Below, in pieces: positions 1 to 9,827 of a DNA stretch of 64,000 bases (its first letter is position 1; each line of letters opens with the position of its first letter). A model generated the notes under the pieces. The model was given only the letters and a program-made list of their open reading frames with translations, searched no databases and was not told the origin of the DNA. A program made the position numbers and the translations under genes. The stretch is from Neobacillus sp. DY30 (GTDB lineage Bacteria; Bacillota; Bacilli; Bacillales; Cytobacillaceae): NCBI RefSeq assembly GCF_030123065.1, contig NZ_CP126093.1, forward strand, positions 3,104,001 to 3,168,000, read 5' to 3'.

Positions 1-1
1 A

Positions 2-814
2 CCTGGGTTACATTTTAAGCTGCCATGGCCTATTCAATCCGTTGAAACGCTATCAAAGGAAACCTTTAGTCTGCAATTTGGTTATGAAGAGAAAGATGGA
101 AAAGTAAAAGAGTTTCCTGAAGAAACAAAAATGATTACGGGTGATGAAAATATCGTGTTAGCGGACTTAGTTGTCCAATGGAAAATAACTGATCCAGCAA
201 AATATTTGTTTAATGCGGAGCATCCAGAAGAAATATTGTACAATTCTACCTCTGCCTCTTTAAGAAGTATTATCGGCAGTTCCAAAATTGACGATGCTTT
301 AACCTCTGGAAAGGCAGAAATCGAAGCCGATGTCCGGGATTTGTTATCAACATTGGTAGAAAAATACGATATCGGCATTTCGATATTGGCCGTTAAGCTT
401 CAGGATGTGGAACTGCCTAATGAAGAGGTCAGAAAAGCCTTTACAAATGTAACAGATGCCCGTGAAACGATGAATACCAAGATTAATGAGGCAGGGAAAT
501 ATCGAAACAAACGAACCAATGAAGCCAAAGGGGAAGAGGCTGCTCTTAAGTCCAAAGCCCAAGGTGATAAAGCAGCAAGGATTGAAACAGCAAGAGGGGA
601 TGTTTCTGTTTTCAATAAGCTATATGATGAATACCGGACAAATCCTGACATCACGCGTGAGCGGTTAATGTTAGAAACACTTGAACAAGTTCTTCCTAAC
701 GCTGAAATCTATATTATGAACGATAATGGAGATACGTTAAAATATTTCCCAATCAGACCTTTGGAAAACGCACAGCCAAAGACAAATGGGGAAGGAAGTG
801 AAAAAAATGAGTAA
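2..814 (+). CDS. hflK: HflK-type SPFH membrane protein (5' partial)
   Basis: SPFH/band-7 protein, partner of HflC in the complex that modulates the FtsH membrane protease. The frame is open at the window edge (PGLHFKLPWP...), so the N-terminal membrane anchor and the start lie upstream. Visible are the SPFH core (ITGDENIVLADLVVQWKI) and an alanine/glutamate/lysine-rich helical region around residues 150-200, typical of the family. The stop codon overlaps the start of hflC by 8 bases, which indicates translational coupling. Assignment as HflK rather than another SPFH protein rests on the following hflC. Confidence 0.93.
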   Translation, partial: PGLHFKLPWPIQSVETLSKETFSLQFGYEEKDGKVKEFPEETKMITGDENIVLADLVVQWKITDPAKYLFNAEHPEEILYNSTSASLRSIIGSSKIDDALTSGKAEIEADVRDLLSTLVEKYDIGISILAVKLQDVELPNEEVRKAFTNVTDARETMNTKINEAGKYRNKRTNEAKGEEAALKSKAQGDKAARIETARGDVSVFNKLYDEYRTNPDITRERLMLETLEQVLPNAEIYIMNDNGDTLKYFPIRPLENAQPKTNGEGSEKNE

Positions 815-1742
815 TGATAATGTAGTTAGCTTAGAAGGTCGCGGCCCAAAAGGATTCAATTGGAAAAATTATACCAAAATAGGCACCTTTTTCGTCATCG
901 TCATCATCCTCTTAGCCATATTCCTTTCAAGTCTCATTGTTGTAAAAGAAGGCGAATATAAAGTGATTCGGCAGTTTGGAGAAGTGGTACGGATTGTGAA
1001 AACCCCAGGTCTAACCTATAAAATTCCATTCATTCAAAGTGTCACGACGCTGCCAAAATATCAAATGACGTATGATGTTACCGAAGCTGAGATTAACACG
1101 AAAGATAAGAAACGGATGCTCATCGATAACTATGCCATTTGGAGAATTGAAGATCCGAAAAAGATGATCACCAATGCAAGAACCGTTGAAAAAGCGGAAT
1201 CCCGAATGGAGGAATTTATTTACTCCGTGGTACGTTCAGAGCTCGGGCAGTTAAACTATGATGAAATCATTAATGATGAAAAATCTTCACGTGGTTCTTT
1301 AAATGATCGAATTACAGAAAAGGTGAATGAACTTCTCGGAAATGATCATTATGGAATTGTGGTTACGGATGTCAGGATGAAACGGACGGATCTACCTTCA
1401 GAGAATGAACAGTCCGTATTCACAAGAATGATTTCTGAACGAGAATCGAAAGCACAGGAATATTTGTCTATGGGTGATGCAGAAAAGAATAGAATTGAGG
1501 CTGATACGGATCGAGAAGTGCAGGAATTGCTCTCAAAAGCGAAAGCGGAGGCAGAATCCATTCGTGCTGAAGGGGAAGCGGAAGCAGCTAGAATCTATAA
1601 TCAAGCTTTCTCTAAAGATCCAGAATTTTATTCCATGTTCCGTACGTTAGAATCCTATAAAAAGACCATCAATGATCAGACGGTTATCGTCCTTCCTTCT
1701 GATTCTCCTTACGCACGTTTACTGATGGGATATATCGATTAA
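807..1742 (+). CDS. hflC: HflC-type SPFH membrane protein
   Basis: 311-residue SPFH protein, second half of the HflK-HflC pair acting on FtsH at the membrane. One transmembrane segment lies near residues 25-45 (FFVIVIILLAIFLSSLIVV), followed by the band-7 domain beginning VKEGEYKVIRQFGEVVRIVKTPGL and a coiled-coil segment (KAKAEAESIRAEGEAEAARIY). The ATG at 807 is preferred to the in-frame ATG at 786 because GGGGAAGGAAG sits just upstream of it and it overlaps the hflK stop. A hairpin follows the gene. Confidence 0.94.
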   Translation: MSNDNVVSLEGRGPKGFNWKNYTKIGTFFVIVIILLAIFLSSLIVVKEGEYKVIRQFGEVVRIVKTPGLTYKIPFIQSVTTLPKYQMTYDVTEAEINTKDKKRMLIDNYAIWRIEDPKKMITNARTVEKAESRMEEFIYSVVRSELGQLNYDEIINDEKSSRGSLNDRITEKVNELLGNDHYGIVVTDVRMKRTDLPSENEQSVFTRMISERESKAQEYLSMGDAEKNRIEADTDREVQELLSKAKAEAESIRAEGEAEAARIYNQAFSKDPEFYSMFRTLESYKKTINDQTVIVLPSDSPYARLLMGYID

Positions 1743-1773
1743 TGGTATCACCAAATTAAATAAAATAGAAGTG

Positions 1774-1801
1774 CCCTGCTATTTCCATTGGAGTAGCAGG
1801 G
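1774..1801 (+). terminator. hairpin after hflC, weak terminator
   Basis: Perfect 8-bp stem CCCTGCTA/TAGCAGGG downstream of hflC. The following T tract is interrupted (TTTGTGG), so termination into nfeD may be partial. Confidence 0.4.
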
Positions 1802-1832
1802 TTTGTGGTTTAAATGAAGGGAGGGAAAAGGA

Positions 1833-3170
1833 ATGAATCGTATACGGATCGTTTCCATTTTATCTTTGTTATTCGGCTTATTGTTTATGCTGGTTCCTGT
1901 GGACAGCTCTGCAAAAGGGGAAGTTGTCTATGTGGTGCCGATTGAAGAAACGGTTGAAAAGGGATTGTACGCTTTTTTGAAAAGAGCTGTTGAAACGGCT
2001 GAAAATGAACAGGCCGACGCTATTATTTTTGAAATTAATACGCCTGGAGGAGCAGTGGATGCTGCGGCTGATATCGGAAAGCTGCTTACTTCCACGGATA
2101 TCAGAACGGTAGCTTTTATTAATAACCAAGCGTTATCCGCTGGTGCCTATATTTCATTAAATATGGATGAAATCTACATGGTAAAAGGAGGGACGATGGG
2201 AGCGGCTGCGATCATTGATCAGCAGGGGAATACGGCTGGAAAGAAAGCGGAATCCTATTGGTTTGCCGAAATGAAAAACGCGGCAAAGCACGCCGACCGG
2301 GATCCCATTTATGCCCTGGCAATGGCAGATGAAAATGTTGATTTACCAGAATACGGAGCTGAAAAAGGAAAATTATTAACCTTAACCTCCGAACAGGCTG
2401 TAGAGGTTGGATACGCTGAAGGAATGGCTAACAATCTTGATGAACTCCTTGAACTACTCGGATATACAGAAGCAGATGTACGAACACTTGAAGTAAGCTT
2501 TGCAGAAAAAATTGCCCGCTTTATTACGAATCCATTTGTTTATTCGATTTTGCTAACCATTGGCAGCCTTGGTCTTGTATTAGAACTGTACTCACCTGGT
2601 TTCGGTGTTCCCGGGTTTATGGGCTTATCAGCATTGCTGCTGTTTTTCTATGGACATCTCGTCGCAGGTCTTGCCGGATTTGAAAGCCTTATTTTATTTA
2701 TTATCGGGATTGGTCTTATCCTACTAGAGTTTTTTATATCGGGTGGTATTGCCGGGGTCCTCGGTTTAGGGGCCATTATTACGAGTATATTTTTGGCAGC
2801 AGATAACGTCGTTCATTTGGGAATATCCTTGCTTATTGCCATTGTTACTGCCAGCTTGGTATCTATTTTTTTGATAAAGGTATTAGGTAAAAAATTGAAC
2901 CTGTTTAATAAGATCATTTTAACCGATTCCACCAATACACAAAGCGGTTATATATCAAACAAAAACCGTTTAGAATTAATCGGAATGGAAGGCTATGCAG
3001 TAACAGTGCTGCGGCCATCTGGCACCATACTCATTGAAGACGAACGGATAGATGCTGTAAGTGAAGGTGTATTTATTAATAAAGGAGCCAAGATAAGGGT
3101 GGTGAGAGTAGAAGGGGCACGAATTATTGTAAGAGAAATTCCAAGTTTGGATAAGGAGCATTCTTTTTAG
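1833..3170 (+). CDS. NfeD-family membrane serine protease (ClpP class)
   Basis: 445 residues: a signal peptide (about 1-27), an extracytoplasmic ClpP-class serine protease domain with the nucleophile motif ALSAGAYIS near residue 104, then about four to five transmembrane helices (roughly 235-350), and a C-terminal soluble OB-fold-like NfeD domain (GMEGYAVTVLRPSGTILIEDERIDAVSEG split over residues 385-425). Long NfeD proteins of this kind accompany SPFH/stomatin proteins, which fits its place behind hflKC. Start chosen at ATG with AAGGAGGG upstream. Substrates are unknown. Confidence 0.92.
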   Translation: MNRIRIVSILSLLFGLLFMLVPVDSSAKGEVVYVVPIEETVEKGLYAFLKRAVETAENEQADAIIFEINTPGGAVDAAADIGKLLTSTDIRTVAFINNQALSAGAYISLNMDEIYMVKGGTMGAAAIIDQQGNTAGKKAESYWFAEMKNAAKHADRDPIYALAMADENVDLPEYGAEKGKLLTLTSEQAVEVGYAEGMANNLDELLELLGYTEADVRTLEVSFAEKIARFITNPFVYSILLTIGSLGLVLELYSPGFGVPGFMGLSALLLFFYGHLVAGLAGFESLILFIIGIGLILLEFFISGGIAGVLGLGAIITSIFLAADNVVHLGISLLIAIVTASLVSIFLIKVLGKKLNLFNKIILTDSTNTQSGYISNKNRLELIGMEGYAVTVLRPSGTILIEDERIDAVSEGVFINKGAKIRVVRVEGARIIVREIPSLDKEHSF

Positions 3171-3259
3171 AAGGATTTATGAGTACTTAAATAAAAAGAT
3201 GCCCCTCGAACAGATAGAAAAATAATTTGCCAGTGAAAATATTAGATAAAATATTGTTA

Positions 3260-3296
3260 AAAAGTTGGTCCTTGTGATAAGGGACCAACTTTTTCC
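3260..3296 (+). terminator. Rho-independent terminator after nfeD
   Basis: Stem GTTGGTCC (3264-3271) / GGACCAAC (3282-3289), flanked by A5 and T5. Confidence 0.85.
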
Positions 3297-3348
3297 TTTG
3301 CCAAGGTAAAAAATTCTCTATTGAAATGAATGAGTTCCCCGTGTTAAT

Positions 3349-3477
3349 ATGTTAAGTGAATTAAAAGAAAATTTCAAAAAATTCAACTCTCTTAATACGA
3401 AACAGCGATCCTGTTCATCGGTTAAAGAGTTAAATTTCTTTTTAATGGAAAAACATATGGGGAAACAAGCAAGTTAG
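3349..3477 (+). other. possible 42-codon ORF, weak
   Basis: An ATG-initiated frame of 42 codons (begins MLSELKENFKKFNS) lies between the nfeD terminator and the DUF2294 gene. It lacks a convincing ribosome binding site. Its end (KHMGKQAS) loosely echoes RKRHMGKGPSQ of the DUF2294 gene about 150 bp downstream, so it may be a fragment of a duplicated 5' end. Otherwise 3297-3570 shows nothing recognisable. Confidence 0.2.
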
Positions 3478-3570
3478 TAATCTATCCAATAATATTGTAT
3501 ACTTTTTTATATTAACAACATTGGCATAGTGAATATAAGAAGAAAAGGTTGCGAAATGGGATGGATTTAA

Positions 3571-3933
3571 GTGAATAAATATGAAGCAGAATTTAGTAAT
3601 CTTGTTCGCGCGTATCGAAAACGGCATATGGGGAAAGGCCCAAGTCAAGTGAGAACCACTTTTTGTAAGTGCTGGGCCATTTGTGAATTAGAAGGAAATT
3701 TATCGCCGATCGAAAAATTTATTGCAACTAAAGATGGTGGAAAACAAATGCTCCGTGCTGCTCGAACAGAAATGGTCAAAGAGATTTATAAGGAAAACCA
3801 TCCTACTGAAATGGAGGAATTGTTGGGAGCTAACTTCCTTCATGTATTTGTCGATATTGATATTGAAGAGGACAGAGGGATGTCGATTTTCGTTTTTGAT
3901 CAGGATATTGAAAAAAAGTTTAATGAAGTGTAA
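3571..3933 (+). CDS. DUF2294 family protein
   Basis: 120 residues, matching the DUF2294 pattern: N-terminal helix with GKGPSQVRT, then a 'LEGNLSPIEKFIA' segment and a basic helix (MLRAARTEMVKEIY) before a beta-rich end. Biochemical role unknown. It starts at GTG. It is separated from the molybdopterin oxidoreductase by a strong terminator, so it is probably a separate transcript. DUF2294 genes are, to my knowledge, often near formate-dehydrogenase-like genes in Bacillaceae, but that is recollection, not something visible here. Confidence 0.8.
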   Translation: MNKYEAEFSNLVRAYRKRHMGKGPSQVRTTFCKCWAICELEGNLSPIEKFIATKDGGKQMLRAARTEMVKEIYKENHPTEMEELLGANFLHVFVDIDIEEDRGMSIFVFDQDIEKKFNEV

Positions 3934-3996
3934 CAAGTATATAAAAACAAAACAACTACATATTGTTGGCACTTGACAGCGAACCTGTTAAAGACT

Positions 3997-4050
3997 AACC
4001 ACCTCGGAGAATTACCCTCTATAAGAGAGGGTCTCCTTGGTGGTTTTTTT
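3997..4050 (+). terminator. Long terminator/attenuator hairpin upstream of the molybdopterin oxidoreductase
   Basis: Nested stem: AACCACC/GGTGGTT outside, GGAGA/TCTCC next, and CCCTCT/AGAGGG inside, followed by T7. It ends the DUF2294 transcript. Because it is only about 30 bases before the next start it could instead be a leader attenuator; nothing proves this. Confidence 0.85.
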
Positions 4051-4083
4051 ATTTACATTAACAACACAAAAGGAGGAACTTAA

Positions 4084-6441
4084 ATGGGAAAAACACTTCA
4101 TCCAGGACCACAAAAAAAAGCAAAATTACCTGCTCCTGAACATTGGGTAAGTCCAATTCCGTTCGGATTAGGAAAAATAAAGCCAAAGCATATTCGTGAT
4201 ACGATGAAAATCGCCTGGGATAATCGAGATAATTTAGGATACGCAGCGAACATTCTTACAAAAGGTGTTTGTGACGGCTGTGCGCTTGGTGTGTCTGGTT
4301 TATATGATCAGACATTGGAAGGACCTCATGTTTGTACAACACGTTTGAATGTCCTTAGGCTCAATACCATGCCTGCGATTAAACCGGATATTCTTCATGC
4401 CGATATTGATGAATTAAGAAAATATGATAGTACGGAGCTTCGTAGGCTCGGTCGTATTCCTTATCCGCTCATTCGTAGAAAAGGAGAAAGAAAATTCTCC
4501 AGAATCAATTGGGATGAAACGATGGATTTAATTGCTGACAAAATGAAAAAGTTGAATCCAAAGCAATATTCGTTTTATTTAACAGCTCGTGGCATTACCA
4601 ATGAAAGTTATTATGTTGCTGGAAAGGTAGCTCGTTTCCTAGGGACCAATCATATCGATAACGCTTCTCGGATTTGTCACGCTCCAAGTAAGACAGCGTT
4701 AAAACGCTCGATTGGTGTAGGTGCTTCTACCTCTAATTACTTGGATTGGATCGGAACGGATGTTTTATTGTTTTGGGGAAGTGTCGCTTCAAACTCTTCA
4801 CCTGTTTCATCAAAATACATGCTGGAAGCGAAAAAGAAAGGAACCAAAATCATTGTAGTCAACCCATACCGTGAGCCGGCCATGGATCAATATTGGATTC
4901 CCTCTAGCCCTGAGTCTGCCTTATTTGGTACGAAAATTGCCGATGATTTCTATCAAGTGAATATTGGCGGGGACATTGCTTTTATGCATGGAATTATGAA
5001 GCATTGGTTTGCCATGGAAGAAAAAGCATATGGTTCAGCAATCAATCACGAGTTTGTTCAAGAACATGTGAACGGATATGAAGAACTAAAGAACAAGGTC
5101 CAGGCGCAAAGCTGGGACGATATTATCGAATCATCAGGTGTCCCAAAAGATCGAATTATTAACTTAGCTGAACTTCTAGCAAACAGTAAAAATGCCGTTT
5201 ACGCATGGGCACTTGGACTAACCATGCATTCTTTTGCAACAGACAATATTTCTCAAGTAGCGAATTTAGCATTGTTACGAGGCCACCTTGGGCGTAAACA
5301 TGCAGGTCTCATGCCATTTCGTGGACATTCCAGTGTTCAGGGGAGCGGTGAAATGGGAGCCGATCCATTCGTGCTGCCTGGTGGCGGCTGGGATGCCAAG
5401 AATATGGAAAGAATCGAGAAACTATGGGGATTTGAGCTTCCAAAATGGCAGGGGGATATCGTCGGTGTGACATTAGAAAACATCGTGCTGCCAGAAGACC
5501 ATGAACGGAAAGTGAAGCTTTATTATTTGTCTGGCGGTAACTTTTTAGAGACGATGCCGGATCCGGACTTCATTAAATATGCCTTATCAGAGCTAGAAGT
5601 TCGGGTCCATCAAGATATTATTCTAAATACTTCTACATTAGTTGATGCAAAGGAAGCCGTTATCGTCCTTCCGGCAAAAACACGTTATGAACAAGAAGAT
5701 GGAGGTACGAGCACCTCAACGGAACGGATGGTGTACTTCTCACCTGAAATTCCAGGTAATAAAAATAGAATCGAAGAAGCGCGTGCGGAATGGAAAATTT
5801 ATATTGATCTTGCAAAACGTGTAAAACCTGAAACCGCACACTTAGTTGATTTTGCCGATGGTTTTGCGATTCGAGAGGAGATTGCAAAAGCAAATCCAGA
5901 TTATGATGGAATTCAGCACTTGAAAAAGCAAGGGGACGTATTCCAATGGGGCGGGGCTTGGTTATGTGAAGATGGAATTTGTCCCACACCAGATGGCAGG
6001 GGAACCTTGATTCCAGTTGAAATTCCAGATTTAAATAAAAAGCCAGAACAATTTATTATTACTTCTCGTCGCGGCAAACAGTTTAATTCGATGGTTTATA
6101 AAGAAGTAGACCCTTTAAACGGTGCCGGACGCTATGACGTGTTAATGAGTCCCGTTGATGGTCATAAATTAAGTATCGCTGAGGGAGAAGGTATTGTAGT
6201 ATACAACGGCTTTGGTGTCTTCCAAGGGACGGCGAAGTTCGTTGATATTGCACCGGGGAATTTAGAAGTACACTTCCCAGAGGGGAACTTCTTGCTGCCG
6301 CGGGGCAGGTACGAGAAGTTTGCTGGAATCCCAGATTACAATATTACCGTAAATGTTGAAAAAGCCGAGCGCTATAACGCTCGTAAAGACACGCAATATC
6401 TGGAAAAGCCAATTGAAGATCTTGAAACTGAAGTTAGTTAA
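4084..6441 (+). CDS. FdhF/YdeP family molybdopterin oxidoreductase
   Basis: 785-residue molybdenum-cofactor enzyme of the FdhF/YdeP type (formate-dehydrogenase-alpha-like, lacking the ferredoxin-like N-terminal region of the approximately 980-residue Bacillus FdhF proteins). Near residue 60 is GVCDGCALG, the family's short cysteine motif. The Moco-binding region contains ICHAPS around residue 198, and RGHSSVQGSGEMG near residue 416. The C-terminal part (RRGKQFNSMVYKE onward) is the molydopterin dinucleotide-binding domain. Preceded by AAAGGAGGA. The adjacent fdhD supports a Moco enzyme needing sulfuration. The physiological substrate is not established for this family. Confidence 0.92.
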   Translation: MGKTLHPGPQKKAKLPAPEHWVSPIPFGLGKIKPKHIRDTMKIAWDNRDNLGYAANILTKGVCDGCALGVSGLYDQTLEGPHVCTTRLNVLRLNTMPAIKPDILHADIDELRKYDSTELRRLGRIPYPLIRRKGERKFSRINWDETMDLIADKMKKLNPKQYSFYLTARGITNESYYVAGKVARFLGTNHIDNASRICHAPSKTALKRSIGVGASTSNYLDWIGTDVLLFWGSVASNSSPVSSKYMLEAKKKGTKIIVVNPYREPAMDQYWIPSSPESALFGTKIADDFYQVNIGGDIAFMHGIMKHWFAMEEKAYGSAINHEFVQEHVNGYEELKNKVQAQSWDDIIESSGVPKDRIINLAELLANSKNAVYAWALGLTMHSFATDNISQVANLALLRGHLGRKHAGLMPFRGHSSVQGSGEMGADPFVLPGGGWDAKNMERIEKLWGFELPKWQGDIVGVTLENIVLPEDHERKVKLYYLSGGNFLETMPDPDFIKYALSELEVRVHQDIILNTSTLVDAKEAVIVLPAKTRYEQEDGGTSTSTERMVYFSPEIPGNKNRIEEARAEWKIYIDLAKRVKPETAHLVDFADGFAIREEIAKANPDYDGIQHLKKQGDVFQWGGAWLCEDGICPTPDGRGTLIPVEIPDLNKKPEQFIITSRRGKQFNSMVYKEVDPLNGAGRYDVLMSPVDGHKLSIAEGEGIVVYNGFGVFQGTAKFVDIAPGNLEVHFPEGNFLLPRGRYEKFAGIPDYNITVNVEKAERYNARKDTQYLEKPIEDLETEVS

Positions 6442-6471
6442 TGGAAATAAACATGGAGAGGGGGGACACCA

Positions 6472-7290
6472 TTGTTAAAGGAAATTACAACTTCTCAAAA
6501 CATTGTTAGATATAATGGACAATGCTTTTTCGAGGAAGAAGATGACATTGCTGTCGAAACGGCGTTAACAATTATTTTAGATGGCAAGGAGTTTGCCACC
6601 ATGGTTTGTACTCCTTCAGATTGGAACGAATTGGTTGTCGGATTCCTCGCATCCGAAGGTGTTATTCGCTTTTATCACGATATCGAATCTCTTCATATTG
6701 ATCAAGAAAAGGGATTTGCCTATGTTGAACTTGTAAATAAACACTGTATTCAAAAAGACTTCCATTCAAAGCGATTTATTGGCTCTTGCTGTGGAAAAGG
6801 AAGGCAATTTTATTTTCATAATGATGTGAAGACTGCCAAGACGGTGATGACGAAATTGACCATTACACCGGATCAATGCCGTGAGCTAATGAAGAAAATG
6901 CAGGAAAGCTCCTCACATTTCCAGCAAACAGGCGGTGTACATAATGCTGCCTTATGCACACGTGAAGGAATCGTTGTATCAAGAACCGATATCGGCCGGC
7001 ATAACGCGTTAGATAAGCTTTATGGGTATTGTATGATTAACCGAATACCATTAAAGGATAAAATAATTGTTTTCAGTGGCCGAATTTCCTCAGAGGTTTT
7101 GTTAAAGGCTGCTAAGATTGGTGTCGGGATTATTCTCTCTAAATCTGCTCCTACTAACCTAGCATTAGATTTAGCAGAGGAACTGGGACTTACAACAGTT
7201 GGTTTTATTCGGGGGAACGGGTTTAATGTATATACGCATCAGGAACGGATTCAAGGAATTAAGTCTGCTCGATCGTCTTCGGTGTTATAA
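6472..7290 (+). CDS. fdhD: FdhD sulfurtransferase
   Basis: 272 residues, usual length. FdhD passes sulfur to the molybdenum cofactor of formate-dehydrogenase-like enzymes. Visible family signatures: SCCGKGR near residue 100-106 (the cysteines that carry sulfur), GGVHNAA near 151, DIGRHNALDK near 172-181, and GRISSEVLLKAA near 203. It starts with TTG 6 bases after GAGAGGGG. It follows the molybdopterin oxidoreductase by 30 bases with no terminator between, so the two form an operon. Confidence 0.95.
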   Translation: MLKEITTSQNIVRYNGQCFFEEEDDIAVETALTIILDGKEFATMVCTPSDWNELVVGFLASEGVIRFYHDIESLHIDQEKGFAYVELVNKHCIQKDFHSKRFIGSCCGKGRQFYFHNDVKTAKTVMTKLTITPDQCRELMKKMQESSSHFQQTGGVHNAALCTREGIVVSRTDIGRHNALDKLYGYCMINRIPLKDKIIVFSGRISSEVLLKAAKIGVGIILSKSAPTNLALDLAEELGLTTVGFIRGNGFNVYTHQERIQGIKSARSSSVL

Positions 7291-7351
7291 GTAAATTAAT
7301 GTATTATAACCATACCAAAAATAGTACACATAATTGAAAAATAACGAAAAA

Positions 7352-7392
7352 AACCCAAGGATGCTGTGTCATCAACATTCTTGGGTTTTTTT
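7352..7392 (+). terminator. Terminator after fdhD
   Basis: Stem AACCCAAGGATG/CATTCTTGGGTT followed by T7. Confidence 0.82.
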
Positions 7393-7439
7393 CATTATGG
7401 ACTATTAGACAACCACTTATTACTTACGATCGTAATAGA

Positions 7440-7478
7440 AAAAAGCCTATATCAAAATTAGGATCAGGCTTTTTTTTC
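7440..7478 (-). terminator. Terminator of the ger operon
   Basis: AAAAAAGCCT/AGGCTTTTTT stem with T runs on both strands, located immediately beyond the stop of the leftward gerC-type gene. It can also stop rightward read-through. Confidence 0.75.
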
Positions 7479-7502
7479 TAACTATTGCTACTCTCTACAA
7501 TC

Positions 7503-8711
7503 TCAATTTTTGAAGCTTGACGACCCATAATCCCTAATAGTTAATTTTACGTTGTATTCGATTGGGACTTCACTAAATGTTTGGTCCCAATCTTTTTTGA
7601 CTTTTTCCCATACTTTAGGATGTTCAATTCTCAATCGGGTTCCGAACCCGGCAACGTCGACTTGGTAATCCTTTTGTATTTTTTCTCCTACATTACTTAC
7701 CAATCGTTTTACTTCTTCTTCAGCGGCTTCTTCAGCTCTTTTTAAAAATTTATTTTCTGAACTTTCCCCCGAAACCTTCCAATTTTCAGAAAGGCGTCCT
7801 TCTGATTCGATTTTTACATCAAAAGAGATGTTGTTCCCATTAACATGAGGTATAATTTTACTTTTCATTGTCTTTACCTCGTAAATGATTGGCTGATTTT
7901 TAGCATCAAAGGTTTTGACCAAACCGCCTTTTCCCTTTCCGGTTATCCATGTTATGCCTTCCAGTTCCTCTTCATTCAAAAAACCAAGTAGCTTTTTTGT
8001 CTTTCCTGATATCACAGCAGCTCCTGAAAAATTAACTTCTCCGTTCGTTGGAATAACATTTTGCAAAAGAAAACTAGATCCTGAATCCATCTTGCCTCCT
8101 AATTTAGCGAGTGACATAGGGGGCAAAATCCTTGTTGTTCGATATTCATTATCTGAAATCCCAATCAAACGGAACGCAGGAATTTTTCCTGGTTCTTTTG
8201 ATTCTAGTGCCTCGTTTGCCAGCCCCTTGCTAATAAACACAAGACAGCTTGGTCTAATCTCATTATCACGAAGATGTTCATCAACTAATTGTTCCAATCT
8301 ATACTTACGTACAAGATCCTCACTAATAACAATTACTTTAAGGTGGGGGCTGAATATGGGGCGATCACTTCTCAGTGAAAATTCGCGAATCATTTGATGG
8401 ATGGAATCACCGGTTTCAGAAATATTCAAGTAAGGTTTTTGTTGCGAGCCCCCGCCCTTACTCTCTGAACCTGTTCCTTGTGGGGTAACTATTTGATAAG
8501 TCATGGTTATTTTTTCTGTTTGGTTATATCCTCCTCCTTGTTGCTTTAATTCTGTGTCAATAGTTGACTCTTTTCCTTCATCCAGTGCCAAACCTACACT
8601 TAAACCTATTTCTTCAATTTCGTGACTGCTCCAGCAACCTGTAAGAAACAGGAGTGCTAGAATGGGAAGTATATCCTTGAGGGACCGTACATTGTTATGG
8701 CTTTGCTTCAT
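7503..8711 (-). CDS. Ger(x)C family spore germination lipoprotein
   Basis: 402-residue C subunit of a GerA-type germinant receptor in the spore inner membrane. N-terminal lipoprotein signal ending ALLFLTGC, with the cysteine as lipid attachment site, then the Ger(x)C opening WSSHEIEEIGLSVGLALDEG. The ATG at 8711 is chosen: GGAAGGTGGG precedes it and it gives a proper lipoprotein signal. A longer in-frame start at 8765 would bury the signal. It overlaps the B-subunit gene by 17 bases. Which germinant is sensed cannot be read from sequence. Confidence 0.93.
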   Translation of the reverse strand: MKQSHNNVRSLKDILPILALLFLTGCWSSHEIEEIGLSVGLALDEGKESTIDTELKQQGGGYNQTEKITMTYQIVTPQGTGSESKGGGSQQKPYLNISETGDSIHQMIREFSLRSDRPIFSPHLKVIVISEDLVRKYRLEQLVDEHLRDNEIRPSCLVFISKGLANEALESKEPGKIPAFRLIGISDNEYRTTRILPPMSLAKLGGKMDSGSSFLLQNVIPTNGEVNFSGAAVISGKTKKLLGFLNEEELEGITWITGKGKGGLVKTFDAKNQPIIYEVKTMKSKIIPHVNGNNISFDVKIESEGRLSENWKVSGESSENKFLKRAEEAAEEEVKRLVSNVGEKIQKDYQVDVAGFGTRLRIEHPKVWEKVKKDWDQTFSEVPIEYNVKLTIRDYGSSSFKN

Positions 8712-9798
8712 ACTTTCCCACCTTCCATCTTGAAACAATGAGAAGCAGCAACGGTAGTAAACCAAATAAATAAATTGCGACGTTGCCTATCATATCGCCG
8801 AGTTTAAATAGGTCATTAATATTTTTCGGCATTATCGTAATGATGTAAATAACCGGAAGTAATCCATACAAAAATGAATGAATATTCTTTTTGAAGAGTT
8901 GAGCCAGACCCAAAGCAGCCGCATAGTAGGCGATGGTAAATGTAGCAAATATTTGCATGATCCATATTACGAGTAACATAGACTCAAATCTTTCAAAGAT
9001 TAAGCCAGGGATTTCAAAACTTCTTATTAAATCAAGGGACGGCCACGTTCTTGTGACCACTCCATCGACGGATAATGCCCCGATAACCATTATGACGGTT
9101 ATTACATAAAAAGTTAAGGGTATAGCTATTCCGACTACTACAGCTTTTACTGCTTTATCAGGATGTATCATAAATGCCGGAAGGAACAACATGATTTCTA
9201 AACCTGTATATGCAAGAGCCGTTGTATTGACCCCTTTTAGTACAGGTATGACTCCCAATCCTAATACTGGACGGAGATTATCCATCTCAAAAATTCCGAA
9301 ACTCATAAAGGCAACCAGCAAAAAAAGGATAACCGTTATAGGGAAAATAATTTCAAACAGCCGGGCAATTGGGTTGATGCCTCCAATGGTCAAATAGAGA
9401 CCTACCCAAATAAATGACATAGTGGTTGCCCAAATGGGAGTGCCTTCGAGTAAATAGAATCCTGTTACTTCCACCATGGCACGGACTTGAAAACCGGCAG
9501 TTAATAAAAAATAACATACAATAAGAATACTTAGAATCCCGCCTATCCATTTACCTACGATTATACGGCTATATTGATAAAAGGTTTTTTCGGGAAACTG
9601 TTGGCTTAATTTTACAATCATAACCCCAGCTAACATCGCGATTAGTCCGCCTATAATAACAGTTATCCAAACATCCGGTGTTTTTACCTTTTCTACAGAT
9701 GCCCTGGGCAGTGTGAGGATCCCTGTTCCAAGGATAAAATTGATGACGACAACAGCTGCTTGGGGAGTGGTTATTCGGTCTTTGGGACTAAAAATCAT
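8695..9798 (-). CDS. GerAB/YndE-type spore germination transporter-like protein
   Basis: 367-residue B subunit of a GerA-type receptor, an amino-acid-permease-like (APC superfamily) membrane protein with about ten helices. The family opening is clear: KDRITTPQAAVVVINFILGTGILTLPR split over residues 5-30. The start at 9798 is favoured by GAAGGAAG upstream and by the usual N-terminus; an in-frame ATG at 9831 overlaps the A-subunit stop codon and would add 11 residues. It probably forms the germinant-binding subunit. Confidence 0.92.
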   Translation of the reverse strand: MIFSPKDRITTPQAAVVVINFILGTGILTLPRASVEKVKTPDVWITVIIGGLIAMLAGVMIVKLSQQFPEKTFYQYSRIIVGKWIGGILSILIVCYFLLTAGFQVRAMVEVTGFYLLEGTPIWATTMSFIWVGLYLTIGGINPIARLFEIIFPITVILFLLVAFMSFGIFEMDNLRPVLGLGVIPVLKGVNTTALAYTGLEIMLFLPAFMIHPDKAVKAVVVGIAIPLTFYVITVIMVIGALSVDGVVTRTWPSLDLIRSFEIPGLIFERFESMLLVIWIMQIFATFTIAYYAAALGLAQLFKKNIHSFLYGLLPVIYIITIMPKNINDLFKLGDMIGNVAIYLFGLLPLLLLIVSRWKVGKYEAKP

Positions 9799-9827
9799 CT
9801 CGGGTTCACTTCCTTCGAAGTAGGCTA

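Noticed and set aside
3963..4050. A molybdenum-cofactor riboswitch before the molybdopterin oxidoreductase
   Set aside because: The structure is a simple nested hairpin with a T run; I see no conserved aptamer features.
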